Source: Aeromicrobium sp. Root472D3 | GTDB taxonomy: Bacteria; Actinomycetota; Actinomycetes; Propionibacteriales; Nocardioidaceae | Reading direction: 5' to 3' | Assembly (NCBI RefSeq): GCF_001426485.1 | Contig: NZ_LMET01000002.1 | Span: 124,001-188,000, forward strand | Length of the DNA stretch: 64,000 bases | Part shown: in pieces, positions 24,698 to 36,000 of the stretch | How the letters are laid out: each line of letters begins with the position of its first letter | Numbering within the stretch: position 1 is the stretch's first letter | Made by a program: the position numbers and the translations under genes | Notes under the pieces: model-generated | What the model was told of the DNA's origin: nothing | Database searches by the model: none | What the model saw: the letters and a program-made list of their open reading frames with translations, nothing else

Positions 24698-25174
24698 TCA
24701 GCCGGCCGCGGGACGTGGTGGCGCGTGGAAGACCGTGCGGTGCAGCAGGTCGTCGTTCTCGACGAGCCAGTCGGTGACGCGCCACATGTCAGGCAGCAGC
24801 GGGTGCTGCAGCGCCGCTTCCCGGTCGATGGCCCGGCCCATGATCGCCCCGGAGTGTCGGAGCGGCGGGACGAGCGACGCGGCGATCTCGGCCTGCCCGT
24901 CGACGTGGCCGTACCGGCAGCCGAACGTCACGTTGTCGTCGTGGTCGGGCCCGGCGAACGACCCCATGACGACGTCGACGTACGTCTCGTAGGTGTGGGG
25001 GTACCAGTCGGCGAAGTAGACCGCGTGCGGCCTCCCGCCCAGCTGCACGAAGCCCGTCCGGCCCTCGTGCTCCTCGCCGCAGTCGTCACAGGTCTGGAAC
25101 CGCTGATCGGGGGTGCCGTCGAAGGTGAACTCCGCGTCGGCCCCCACCCCGGTCCTGCGCCCCCACCGCTTCAC
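24698..25174 (-). CDS. Hypothetical protein with CxxC motif
   Basis: 158 residues from a GTG at 25174 (MKRWGRRTG); longer starts overlap the upstream hydrolase gene more. Residues ~30-36 carry TCDDCGEEH, a possible metal-binding CxxC knuckle, followed by a beta-rich region (VYFADWYPHTYETYVDVVMG). No family recognised. It lies between the hydrolase (upstream, its stop at 25179) and the gene at 24346 on the same strand, so the three may form one operon. Confidence 0.65.
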   Translation of the reverse strand: MKRWGRRTGVGADAEFTFDGTPDQRFQTCDDCGEEHEGRTGFVQLGGRPHAVYFADWYPHTYETYVDVVMGSFAGPDHDDNVTFGCRYGHVDGQAEIAASLVPPLRHSGAIMGRAIDREAALQHPLLPDMWRVTDWLVENDDLLHRTVFHAPPRPAAG

Positions 25175-25178
25175 GACG

Positions 25179-25958
25179 TCACCCGTGCCGGGCGACGTCG
25201 GCGGCGAGCAGGGCGGGCCACGTCTCGAGGTCGGCACGGGTCTCGGCGACCGCGAGCGTCGCCGACGGCATCAGGTCGACCAGGGCCATCGCGGTCGAGA
25301 GGGGATGCGCCGGGTCGTCGACCCACGCGAGGATCGAGGTCGGGACGTCGACGGTCGCGATGTCCTCGGCCGATGGCAGGTCGCTCGCCGCGGCTCCGCG
25401 GAACAGCGACGGCAGCAGGTCGATGTCGACGTCGGGACGGGTCTCGGGCAGGCCCGCGGTCGCGGGCGGGACGGGCGCGAGTCGTCCGGCCTCGACGAAC
25501 ACGTCGACGCCCTGCTCCTCGATCAGCAGGGCCGCGGCGCGGTAGTCGTCGCCCTTCGCGGCGCGGGTCGCCCACGCGGTGGGTGGCACGAGGAGGGTCA
25601 ACCCGCTGAACCGCTCGGGCTCGCGGACGGCCGCGTGCAGCAGCGTCGCGGTGCCCATCGACGGCCCGACCCCGTGCACCTGCTCGTCGGGGAAGAACGC
25701 GTCGAGCAGTCGCAGCAGGTCGTCGGCGAGGTGGTCCCACCGGTAGTCGTCGGGCTCGGGCCGGCCCGTCGATCGTCCGTGCCCGCGAGCGTCGTAGCGC
25801 AGCAGCCGCGTGCCGCTGAGCCCCCGCCCGAGGTCGAGGTCGAGCAGCCGGTCGCGCGAGCGGCTCGACGTGAGCCCGTGCAGCTGGACGACGGCGTGAC
25901 CGCCCTCGTCGCTGAGGTCGACGGCCAGGTCGGCTCCCGGGACCGCGAAGGTGCTCAC
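25179..25958 (-). CDS. Alpha/beta hydrolase
   Basis: 259 residues from the GTG at 25958. Typical fold order: VVQLHGLTSSR (oxyanion HG), LLRYDARGHGRSTG, then the nucleophile elbow HGVGPSMGTATLLHAA. The elbow is GxSxG with S in GPSMG. ILAWVDDPAHPLS gives the acid region; the final His would be ARHG or LETWPA-adjacent but cannot be fixed. Substrate unknown. It is divergent from the condensation/GNAT fusion gene with only 19 bases between the starts. Confidence 0.85.
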   Translation of the reverse strand: MSTFAVPGADLAVDLSDEGGHAVVQLHGLTSSRSRDRLLDLDLGRGLSGTRLLRYDARGHGRSTGRPEPDDYRWDHLADDLLRLLDAFFPDEQVHGVGPSMGTATLLHAAVREPERFSGLTLLVPPTAWATRAAKGDDYRAAALLIEEQGVDVFVEAGRLAPVPPATAGLPETRPDVDIDLLPSLFRGAAASDLPSAEDIATVDVPTSILAWVDDPAHPLSTAMALVDLMPSATLAVAETRADLETWPALLAADVARHG

Positions 25959-25964
25959 GACGGC

Positions 25965-25970
25965 TAGGGT
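25965..25970 (+). promoter_or_regulatory. -10 box (TAGGGT), leaderless fusion gene
   Basis: TAGGGT 7 bases before the ATG at 25978, inside the 19-base divergent gap. Confidence 0.5.
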
Positions 25971-25977
25971 ATCGGCC

Positions 25978-27744
25978 ATGCGACTGACCAACGTCGCCCA
26001 TCTGCGCCTCCCCTTCGGACGACTGATGGGGTACGACGTGAGGGTGTCCGAGCCGGGCCGACCGCTCACGGTGTCGTTCGACCAGCGCCGGCACGTCGGC
26101 GCGGGCGACCGTCCGGGCTCGTGGATGGCGATCTCGTTCCGTCTGCGCGAGCCGGTGCCGCGCGACGCGCTGGCCGAGGCCTGGCTCGCGGTGGTCGCGC
26201 GCCACGGCACGCTGCGCTCGACCTTCGTGCCCGGGGACGACGGCGAGCCGCGGCTGCACGAGGTCGAGGTCTCGGCGGGCGGCTGGGTCGAGCACCCCGT
26301 CGCGGCAGGCCAGTCGGTCAACGACGCGCTGCGCGACCAGCTCGACAGCGCCTGCACCCCGTACGCGTCGCCGTCGCACCGGCTCAGCGTGCTCGAGACC
26401 GCCGCCGGCCCCACGATCGTCGTCGCGGCCGACCACTCGCACGTCGACATGTGGTCGATGCTCGTGATCGTCCGCGACCTGCTCGCGGCGCTCGCGGACG
26501 TCCGAACGGGTCGCGCGCCCGCCCTGGCCGAGGCGCCCGCCTTCGCCGAGCACTCCGCGGCCCTGCAGCAGCGCCCAGCCGCACCGGACGACGTGCACCG
26601 TCGCTGGCGCGAGATCATCGACGGCAGCGGCGGGACGATGCCGCGCTTCGCGCTGCCGCTCGGCGATCCGGTGCCGCAGCCCGAGCGGGTCGAGGTGCGC
26701 GACGTGCTCGACGTCGACGACAGTGCCGCGTTCTCGGCGCAGGCCCGCGCCGAGAACGTCTCGACCCTGGCCCTCGCGGTGTCGGCGATGACGGACGTGA
26801 CCCGCGAGCTGGCGGGCACGTCGCTGCGGGCGGTGTTCCCGGTGCACAGCCGGTACGAGTCGACGTGGCACGACTCGGTCGGCTGGTTCATCACCAACTC
26901 GGTCCTCGAGTCGGCCGACGCCGACCCGCGTGCCTGCGCCGCGGCCGTCAAGGAGGCCGTGCAGCTCGGCTCGTGGCCGCTCGAGGACGTCCTGGCGCCG
27001 TGGGGCGGCATGCCCGAGGCCCCCGGCATGTTCGCGATCTCGTGGCTCGACCTGCGTCGCCTGCCGGTGCGGGTCGACGCGGCGGGGCTCGAGGCGCAGT
27101 ACATCGGAGCGGCGATCCGCACCGACGGCGTCATGCTGTGGTTCATCCTCGACGAGAGCGGCCTGCACCTGCGCTGCCGCTACCCCGACACCGACGAGGC
27201 GCGCACGCACGTCGGCGGCTGGCTCGACCTGCTGGTCGAGCGGCTGCGGGGCGTGGCGCACTCGTCGGCGGGCAGCCGGCTCGACGTCGACGACCGACGG
27301 TTCCGGGTGCAGCGGGCCGTCCGGGCCGACGTTCCCGCCGTCGTCGCGCTGCTGGCCGACGACGAGCTGGGTCGCGCCCGTGAGGGCGCGGAGGAGGCCC
27401 GGTACGAGACCGCCTTCGACGTCGTCGCGCGCGACACGTCGCAGTACCTCGCCGTCGTGCGGGACGAGGCCGACGTCGTGGTGGCGACGATGCAGCTGAC
27501 GATCATCCCGGGCCTGCTGCGATCGGGCACGACGCGGCTGCAGATCGAGGGCCTGCGGGTCGCCGCCGGCGAGCGGTCGCGCGGGCTCGGCGCGGCGATG
27601 CTCCGGTGGGCCCACGAGCACGGACGTGCCAGGGGTGCGTCGCTGGCGCAGGTCACGACCGACGAGGTGCGCGAGCGGGCCCGGACGTTCTACGAGCGGC
27701 TCGGCTACGAGACCAGCCACGTGGGTCTGAAGCGGAGCCTCTGA
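25978..27744 (+). CDS. Condensation-domain / GNAT fusion acyltransferase
   Basis: 588 residues in two parts. Residues ~1-440 read as a condensation/PapA-type CoA-dependent acyltransferase fold: ADHSHVDMWSM (~150-160) is the HHxxxD active-site motif with Asp in place of the first His, and FPVHSRYESTWHDSVGWFIT is the later DFGWG-like bridge region. Residues ~445-588 are a GNAT acetyltransferase (LRVAAGERSRGLGAAMLRWA is motif A; RTFYERLGYETSHVGLK the C-terminal strand). No carrier protein or adenylation domain is nearby, so this is not a classical peptide synthetase. Joining two CoA-dependent acyltransfer folds in one chain is unusual. Confidence 0.85.
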   Translation: MRLTNVAHLRLPFGRLMGYDVRVSEPGRPLTVSFDQRRHVGAGDRPGSWMAISFRLREPVPRDALAEAWLAVVARHGTLRSTFVPGDDGEPRLHEVEVSAGGWVEHPVAAGQSVNDALRDQLDSACTPYASPSHRLSVLETAAGPTIVVAADHSHVDMWSMLVIVRDLLAALADVRTGRAPALAEAPAFAEHSAALQQRPAAPDDVHRRWREIIDGSGGTMPRFALPLGDPVPQPERVEVRDVLDVDDSAAFSAQARAENVSTLALAVSAMTDVTRELAGTSLRAVFPVHSRYESTWHDSVGWFITNSVLESADADPRACAAAVKEAVQLGSWPLEDVLAPWGGMPEAPGMFAISWLDLRRLPVRVDAAGLEAQYIGAAIRTDGVMLWFILDESGLHLRCRYPDTDEARTHVGGWLDLLVERLRGVAHSSAGSRLDVDDRRFRVQRAVRADVPAVVALLADDELGRAREGAEEARYETAFDVVARDTSQYLAVVRDEADVVVATMQLTIIPGLLRSGTTRLQIEGLRVAAGERSRGLGAAMLRWAHEHGRARGASLAQVTTDEVRERARTFYERLGYETSHVGLKRSL

Positions 27745-27768
27745 CGCGGACGCTCCGAGGCGTCCGCG
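27745..27768 (+). terminator. Terminator hairpin after the fusion gene
   Basis: CGCGGACGC and GCGTCCGCG, 9-base perfect arms with a 6-base loop, directly at the stop codon. Confidence 0.7.
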
Positions 27769-28192
27769 CCTCCGGGGTCAGTGCAGGCCGGGCCATGCGT
27801 CGCGCGGCCGCGCGCAGGCGTCCTCGGGGGAGCAGCGCGACGTCCGGACAGGCCGAGAGGCCCTCGCCGCGGGGTGGGCAGGGCCTCTGGGAAGAACCGG
27901 TATCGCCCCGTGGAAAAGGCGGGGCGAGCCCGACCCCTCGAGCCTACGGCGGCAGCCCTCGCACGTCAGCCGGATCAGTCGGACTAGTCCTTTGGGATGG
28001 TCTTTCGGTCGTTCTTCGCGATCTCTCAGAATTCAGTCGTTGGAGGCGAAAACGGAGGTTACGCTTCCTGCGCACCATCGAGGGGATCGGTGTCTCGCGG
28101 TCGCGCTGATCCGTCGCGCACGCCGTCTGGCAGGTCCCCGGTTCGGGTGCATCCGATCGGGAGGTCTCCTTCCGCGACAGGAAGAGATGGCC
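27769..28192. other. Long leader region before the Ig-like protein gene
   Basis: 424 bases with no gene. It holds a second hairpin, TCGCCCCG (27903) with CGGGGCGA (27920). From about 27960 to 28130 the sequence is less GC-rich than its surroundings. That stretch may hold the promoter and a structured 5' leader, but it matches no riboswitch class that I can recognise. Confidence 0.4.
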
Positions 28193-29968
28193 ATGAAGAC
28201 CGCCACGTTCACCCGCTCGCTGGGGCTCGGCGTCACCGCCGCGCTCGTCGCGACCGCATTCCCCTTCACCGCAGCCTCGGCCGCTGCGCCGTACACGTTG
28301 ACCGCGCTGTCGGTGGACGGCGACACCTTCCAGCCGAGCGAGTACGACGCGAAGGACATCACCGTCCAGGTCAAGGACGCCGCGGGCGACGTCGACGTCG
28401 ACGACGCGCAGGACCTCACCTACTCGTGGTCGGTCACGCCGCTCGGCGGCGGCTCCGCGGTGCGGTTCCCGACCTCGGGCGACGCCACGCAGGCCACCGA
28501 CACCGCGGGCTCGTTCGACGTGGACCTGCCCAAGGCCGGCGCCGGCACCTACACGCTGAGCGCGGGTCTCACCGCGACCGCCACGGGCGGCGACGGCGTC
28601 GCGGCGACGGCGCTGCGCACCTTCACGGTCGGCGAGGGCAGCACTGCCGTCGTGACCGCCCTGTCCACGGGCAAGCCCGGCGTCGCGCAGTCCGGCACCG
28701 TGACGGTCCAGGACGCCGACGGCAAGGCCTACGACGAGCAGCTCGTCACGCTCAGCCTCGACCACGGCTTCTTCACCCCGGCGACCTCGAAGGCTCCGAA
28801 CGGCTCGCGAGCCGGCGACCTCGAGGACGACGGCGCCACGCTGACGGTCACGACCGACAGCAAGGGCACGGTCGACTTCTCGGTCGGCATCGCCCGCGAC
28901 GCCGGCTTCGACGACGACGCCAAGGTCGACTCGACCGTGACGGTCGCCGGCGCCAAGACGTCCGGCACCGCCGCCGCCTGGAGCACCGCGAACCCGCTGA
29001 ACGGGCAGGTCGCGGTCCGGCTGGCGCCCGCCAGCGTGCAGGACGGACCGGTCGCCCCGACGCTGGCCGGCAACCGCACCTTCTACGACGCCTTCGCGCT
29101 CGACCAGTTCGGCAACCCCGTCGACGGCGCCGAGCTCGAGCTGTCCTACCCCGGCAGCCTCAACGTGGACTCCGACCGCGACGGTGCGGTCAACACGTAC
29201 GACGTGGTCTCCGGCCTGGGCTCGTTCGGCGCGATCGAGCTGACGCTGTACCGCGCCGGCTTCGTCGACGTCACCGGCACGTGGGCCGACGCCCCGTCGA
29301 CGATCGTCGGCGGCACCACGACGATCGGCAGCACCCCCGCCAGCGGCTCGCTGCGCTCGACGACGTACGAGATCCAGTTCAACGGCTCGCGCTACTCGAT
29401 GGGCTCGTCGGTCTCCGACACCGTCCGCGTGGGCACGCCCGTCACGCAGACCGTCCGCGCGGTCGACCAGCAGGGCAACCCGATCGAGGGCTTCCAGGTG
29501 CGCTTCCTGCGCTACGGCCCCGACGACGTCCGCGGCGACGTCGTCGCGACCCGCACGACCAACGCGCTCGGCGAGGCCACGTACACGTTCATCGGCACGC
29601 GTCCCGGACGCTCCACGATCACGGCCGAGATCAGCGACGGCAACCGTCGTCGCGAGCTCAGCAACAGCGTCGCGTTCGGCAAGGTCGTCCGCGCCAAGCT
29701 GGTCAGGACCAAGGGCTCGGCCTCGGGTCGCGGCAAGGACCGCCTGACGGTCACGACCCGTGCCGCGGCGCCCGGCGCCCGCGTCCAGGTCTACTCGGTC
29801 GTCAAGGGCAAGCAGCGCCTCGTGGCCAGCAAGAAGCTGGACCGCAAGGGGGTCGCGAAGTTCAGCGTCCGTGACCGCAACCGCAGCCGCAGCACGGTCT
29901 ACGTCGCCGAGGTCCGCTCGACGAGCAAGACGATCGCCGACCGCTCGAACAGCGCCCGACTGCGCTGA
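28193..29968 (+). CDS. Secreted protein with bacterial Ig-like domains
   Basis: 591 residues from the ATG at 28193 (AGGAAGAG 6-8 bases upstream; ATG at 28187 is too close to it). Sec signal peptide 1-30 (LGVTAALVATAFPFTAASAA). The body is a string of beta-sandwich modules: residues ~150-330 and ~330-490 resemble invasin/Big_1-type domains (VRAVDQQGNPIEGFQVRFLR, then TTNALGEATYTFIGTRPGRS). The last ~90 residues are very basic (GKDRLTVTTRAAAPGARVQV, RNRSRS). There is no LPXTG motif or C-terminal span. It lies 50 bases before the giant RTX gene and is probably expressed with it as cell-surface or exported material. Confidence 0.85.
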   Translation: MKTATFTRSLGLGVTAALVATAFPFTAASAAAPYTLTALSVDGDTFQPSEYDAKDITVQVKDAAGDVDVDDAQDLTYSWSVTPLGGGSAVRFPTSGDATQATDTAGSFDVDLPKAGAGTYTLSAGLTATATGGDGVAATALRTFTVGEGSTAVVTALSTGKPGVAQSGTVTVQDADGKAYDEQLVTLSLDHGFFTPATSKAPNGSRAGDLEDDGATLTVTTDSKGTVDFSVGIARDAGFDDDAKVDSTVTVAGAKTSGTAAAWSTANPLNGQVAVRLAPASVQDGPVAPTLAGNRTFYDAFALDQFGNPVDGAELELSYPGSLNVDSDRDGAVNTYDVVSGLGSFGAIELTLYRAGFVDVTGTWADAPSTIVGGTTTIGSTPASGSLRSTTYEIQFNGSRYSMGSSVSDTVRVGTPVTQTVRAVDQQGNPIEGFQVRFLRYGPDDVRGDVVATRTTNALGEATYTFIGTRPGRSTITAEISDGNRRRELSNSVAFGKVVRAKLVRTKGSASGRGKDRLTVTTRAAAPGARVQVYSVVKGKQRLVASKKLDRKGVAKFSVRDRNRSRSTVYVAEVRSTSKTIADRSNSARLR

Positions 29969-30018
29969 CGCGCCGTCGGCCACCCGCACCACCACCTCTC
30001 GACCGAAGGACCACCGTG

Positions 30019-33000
30019 ATGTCGCTGCGGCCGCATTTCCTCACCCCCCGCCGCACGGCAGCGGTGGCCTCCGTGGCCGCCCTGTCGCTGGTGGTCCCGC
30101 TGTTCGGCACGTCGCCGGCCGCAGCCGCCGTCACGACCCAGCCCAAGGACGTCGCCGAGGTGCGGGTGGGTCTGATCCACCTGGGTCAGGCGATCGCGGC
30201 GGTGGGCCAGCAGCCGGCCCTGTCCGACGACCTGCCGCTGACCGACACGTCCGTGCGCGATCTGCTGTCGCTCGACACGGCGGTCGGCACGGCGGTCGAC
30301 GACGCGCTCGCGACCGACGGCGACGCGACCCTCGACACGCTCGACCAGGCCTTCAAGGACTCGGCGGTCAAGGTCACGAAGGTGGCCGACGCGGACCGGT
30401 TGAAGGGTGCTCCGGCGGCGAGTCGCGAGTGGGACCTGACGATCGACCTGCAGGGTGCGCGCAAGGCGGCGCTGACCTACAAGGACGACGCGATCCAGTT
30501 CGGTACCGCGCGGCTCGGTGGAGACCTGGCGGCGTCGCTGAAGGCGACGATCCGGTTCCGGTACGACCCGGACGCGATCTCGCTGCGACGGTTCGCGGTC
30601 GTCGGCGACCCCACCCTGACGACCCACGTCTGGTCGCGCGAGGACGGCAGCTCGTCGACGACGGGCCAGAAGGTCACGATCCCCGGCTTCTCGGTGATCG
30701 ACGGCTTCGTCCAGATGGACGCCGAGGGCGACGCCACGATCGACGCCACGACCGAGCTCGCGATGCGCGACCCCAACGGCCGTGGCCAGATCACGACCGA
30801 GGACTTCGAGTTCAGCAGCGCCACCGACCTCTTCACGACCACCGAGCGGCCCGGCGAGAACGCCGTCAGGACGACGATCGACCTGAGCACGTCGATGAGC
30901 GACCAGGCGACGGGCTCGATCTCGGTCGGCACGCGCGCCTCGGACGCCACGACCTACGCGGCGCCGAAGATCGAGCGCAGCGACGTCCTGAAGGACCTCG
31001 CGTCCCTGACGCGCCTGCAGGCCTTGACCGGCTTCACGCAGTACACGGGCGCCCTGCAGGCGGTGGAGAGCTCGGTCGACCAGTCGTTCCCTCTGCTCGA
31101 CCGCTCGCTGACCGACCTGTACTCGCCGACCAGCGACCTGCTGGGGCTGCTGACCGAGCAGGCCACCGCCACGATCGTCTGCGGCGCCGCGGACACCTCT
31201 CCTCCGTCGGGTGCTCCCCGTCCCGGTGAGGTGCGGTACTGCCAGGCCACGAGCGCGGGCCTCGACGTCGACAAGAGCGACCCGGGGATCACGTGGTCGT
31301 CGCCCGACAAGGGCGTCTCCATCGACCCGAAGAACCTCGCCGGTTCCGTCGGCACGACCCCGACCCGCAACGTCGAGGTCAAGGGCGGCGACGGGTTCCC
31401 GACGCTGCGGGTCGAGTTCCGCGGCGACGACGGCAAGAAGCACGTCGCCCGGTCCGCGGTGCCGTCGATCCAGGCCCTCGGCCAGGCCATCGGTGGACTC
31501 GGCCTCGGCGGAGGCGTCTCGTACGACGCGACGAAGAAGGCCCTGACGGTCGAGGTCGAGCAGTCGCTCGACGCGCAGAGCGAGGGCACCAGGGTGCCCA
31601 CCGGCGGCAGCGGCAACCTCGCGCCGCTCACCGGCCTGTCGGGCCTGTGCCAGGCCGCCAAGGACAGCACGCCGCGCCGGTGCCTGCCCAGCGGTGACCG
31701 TCCGACCCCGGACGGCGGCACGACCGTCGTCACGCCCGAGGAGGGCGCGGCGACCGTGACGCTCGGCAAGCGACGGTTCGCGGCCGACTTCGGCATCGGC
31801 CTCGGCAGCTCCGCCGCCCCCGTCGCCGGCCAGCCGGCCCCGGCGGGACCGGCCTTCTACCTGGTGCCCGGCGACGGCGGCCTGGTCTACCAGGTCGAGG
31901 ACGCATCGGCCTCGATGCCCAAGGACGGCCAGGCCGCCATGGTCGCCCGCATCGGCTTCCTCCAGACCGACGTCGACGTGACCGCGTACTCGACGAAGAG
32001 CAACGGTGACGCGGCGAAGGTCACGATCCCCACCACCACGGTCGCGCTCCCGAGCAAGGACGAGGTCGACGGCGCCGCCACGGTCGGCGGCCTCCTGGAG
32101 CCCACCGAGAAGACCGCGCCCAGCGCGAAGCGCGGCCTGTCGGCGTCGGCCGAGCTCGCGGTGCAGGACTCCGAGCAGGCCGGCGGCTCCCGGCCGATCG
32201 GCAAGCAGGGCACCGTGACCGCCACCTGGGCCGATCTGCGGCCGAGCGCCCTGCCGACCGTGAAGACCGGCGGCGCGTACGACGCCCTGCGCCTGCTCGA
32301 CATCGTCCCCGCGCGCCAGGGCGTGATGGGAGAGGGATCGGGCGACGGCACGATCAAGGACCCCGGCGCCGACTTCGTGACGCAGTTCGGCCTCGAGAAG
32401 GTCGCCGCCGCCGACCGCGTCGTCAACCGACCGCTGTACGACCTGGGTGGCGAGCAGAGCAGCACGATCTGCACGCAGTACCTCGTCGTGAGCGCCACCG
32501 AGCTGACGTGCCGCCAGGGTCCGCTCGCCGGCAAGGGCGTCGCCGCGAAGGGCCACCCCTACGTCATCGACGGCGACCAGGACGCCCTGCGCGACATCGT
32601 CCTCGACGACCTCGCAGGCCTGCACAGCACCCTGAGCACCCCGGTGGGCGGCCAGAAGTCCAACAAGGCGTTCCCGCTCGTCGACGTGCTGCCCACCGAG
32701 CTCAGCGCCGCCCGTGACGGTCTGGGCGTCGCGATCAGCCAGGTCCAGGACGTCGCCAACGCCGAGGCACCCTCGGTGTCGCTGCCGGCGACCACGTCGA
32801 CCGTGTCGCGCGCCGCGACGATGCAGGAGTTCTTCACGGCCTTCGACACCGCGCTGAAGTCGGTGCCGGGCAAGGTCCAGAACGCGGACAGCAGCAAGCC
32901 CCAGCTCAAGTTCACGCTCGACGTCGCCCAGCAGCGACTCCAGCTCGAGACCACCGTGACCACCGCGGGCACGGAGAAGCTGCCGCTGTCCTTCGGCGTC

Positions 33001-36000
33001 GGAGACAGCGACGTCAAGATCTACAACAACGCCGAGGTCGCGAGCCCGACCGTCGGCGTCGGGTCGATGGCGACCTTCGCCTTCGGCGTCGACCTGGCGA
33101 CGGCGACGTCGGTGGTCCGCGGCGACACCGGGACGGTCGAGCAGATCACCGGTGTCGACAACCTCGACGGCACCCGTCAGCTGCTGGCCGGCGCGCCTGT
33201 CGACTTCGGCTCGTCCCGGCTCACGACCGGCGCCAAGGCCGACGTGCAGGTGGGCATCGGTGTCAAGTCCGTCACGAGCCCCGCCGGCTCGGCCGACTCG
33301 TGGACGCCGATCGCCGACTTCGCCAAGAACCTCGAGCAGACGCGCTCCGTCGCCGGCCAGGCGCAGGGCTGCGGCAGCACGCCGAAGTCCGCCCAGATCG
33401 CGGCGTGCATCAAGCTGCCGTTCGACAGCGCCTCGAACGTGCCCGCGCTCGACGTCGCGCTCACGGCCGACGAGGGCGCCGTGAGCACCGGCGGGTCGAT
33501 GAAGGCCAAGCCGATCGCGTACCGCTTCTTGGCCGAGGGCCTCGGCGCGATGAACAAGACGCTCCGCGACGCGCTCGACGGTGACCAGATCGCGAACGCC
33601 GAGGACAAGCCCGTGAGCCTGCCGCTGGTGGGCACCGACCTCGACGCGGGGGTCGAGGTCGCCGACGACGTCACGAAGTACGTCTCGCTCGTGCGGACGA
33701 GCCTGGAGCCCGTCGAGACGTCGGTCGCCGAGACCGACAAGGTCAGCACGCTCGAGACCGAGCTCGGCAAGGCCCTCACGACCCTTCGCGACGGCCTGGC
33801 CGGCAAGAAGCTGGCCGGGACCACCGGCACCCCCGTCATCCGCTGCACCGGCGACGTCGCCTGCGCCGCCGACAAGACCGTCGCCGACGTCGAGCGCATC
33901 TCGGTGCCCATCACGCTGACCGGCGAGACCCCGGCGAAGACGTCCGTCCCCGTGCCGTTCCAGCTCGGTCCGATCGGCTCGACGATCGTGTCGCAGCTGA
34001 CGGTGCCCGCGACGGCCGCCTACTCGCTGAAGGTCACGCTCGGCGTCGCCCGCGGCAAGGGCTCGTTCGTGACGCTCGCGCACAACAGCGACGCCGACCC
34101 GCTGCTGAAGGTCGACGTCAAGGCCGACCTCGGCGAGTACGCCGCCGACAGGTGCTCGGACTGGACCCGCTCGGCGGCATGGACCGCGAGCGAGAACCCC
34201 AGCGCCGCCCTCAGGAACGGCTCCGTGCCCCTGAAGAGCGCCACCACCAAGCCTCGCTGCATGGACGCCTTCGTCGGCAAGTTCCCGGCGGTGCTCGTCG
34301 ACCGGTCGACGAGCAGCACGCCCGCCACGTTCGTCGCCGCGACGACGAAGGTCAACCTGGGGGCTGCCACCGACGGCTCCGACACGTCGTACGTCCCGGC
34401 GCTCGCCAAGCGGGAGCGCGAGTTCGTCCGCACGGTCTCGGGTGACGGCAAGGTCTCGGCCTACTTCGAGTCGTTCGCCGGCAAGGTCGGCTTCGTCGAC
34501 GTCGTCGGCGGCATCGACCTGGACTGGTCGGGCGGCGGCACCGGCGGCGGCTACGGCGACGGCGTCAGCTACGGCAAGCTCAAGCTCGACGTCGGCACCC
34601 TGAACGACGCGGTGCTGCCGGGCTTCAAGAAGGCCCTCGCCTGGACCGCCCCGCTCAACCCGGCCGTCGAGCAGCTGTCGAAGCCGATCCCGGTCGTCAG
34701 CGACCTGTCGGAGCTCGTCGGCAAGGGCCCGACGTCGATGCTGACGCTGCTGGCGAAGAAGGACACGCCGATCACCCTGATCATCAACCTGCTGCAGCTG
34801 CAGAACGTCGCGGCCGGCGTCCCCGCGGGCAAGGTCGACCTGCGCACGATCGGCGCCAACGACATCGGCGGCTTCAAGGTCAAGCCCTACGAGGTGGGCG
34901 TCGGCGGCGGCTCGTGCAGCGACAAGGACACCGCGAAGGCGAAGACGGGCGCGACGACCGACGGCGACCAGGACGGCAAGGCCGCCACGAGCGGCGGCAG
35001 CAAGCGGTGCGAGACGGGCAAGCTCGACAAGTCCAAGCAGTACCTCAAGGGCGAGAAGCCCAAGGAGGACGCGAAGGGCAAGGAGATCAAGAAGGACGAC
35101 GTCGAGCCGGACAAGAAGAAGCCCGGTTACATCAGCCTGCCCAGCGTGTCGCTGCCCGTCCTGCAGGACACCAGCCAGATCTTCAACCTGCTGCAGGACA
35201 CCGGCGACGCCACGATGCTGTACGTCGACCTCGGTCACGCCGGCATCAAGGGCGGCGTCACCAAGAACTTCGGTCCCTTCGCGGTCGGACCGATCCCCGT
35301 CACGGCCACGATCGGCGGTGAGGTCAAGTTCGACGGCCGCTTCGCCTTCGGCTTCGACACCAGGGGTCTGTCGCGCCGGATCGAGCGGCTCAGCACCGGC
35401 GACGTCGCCGGGTTCCGCAAGATCGTCGAGGCCAAGGAGAAGCCCTCGCTGTTCAGCGACGGCTTCTACATCGACGACCTCGAGGACGGCGAGGACGTCC
35501 CCGAGATCCAGCTGACGTTCACGGTCACGGCGGGCGCCGCGATCAGCATCGGCATCGTGTCGGCCGGCATCCAGGGCGGCGTCACGCTCGACCTCTCGCT
35601 CGACGCGTTCGACCCCAACGGGGACGGCAAGATCTACAGCGACGAGTTCGCAGGGGCGTCGAACGGGCCGTCGTGCGCGTTCAACGTCTCGTCGGGCATC
35701 TCGTTCGTGCTGCAGTTCTACTTCCAGATCGAGCTGCTCTTCTACACGATCGAGGAGTCCTTCGACATCGTGCGGAGCCCGCGCTTCAAGCTCTTCGAGT
35801 TCAACTGCAAGGTCGACGAGCCGGTGCTGGCCACGCCGGCAGCCTCCGCGACGGTCACCGACAGCAGCGGCACGGAGCGCACGGGCAGCACGCTGTACCT
35901 GAACATGGGTGCGAGGACCGACGAGCGCAAGGGCTACGGCGAGGACAAGACCGAGAAGTTCTCGGTGCGCCAGGTGGGGCAGCCGAAGGACGGCGAGGTC

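Noticed and set aside
25171-27720. 849-codon minus-strand frame across the fusion gene
   Set aside because: Shadow of the condensation/GNAT gene and hydrolase; composition is typical of antisense GC-rich frames.
27903-28186. Riboswitch (for example c-di-AMP type) before the Ig-like protein gene
   Set aside because: Two hairpins are present but none of the conserved cores of known classes could be found.
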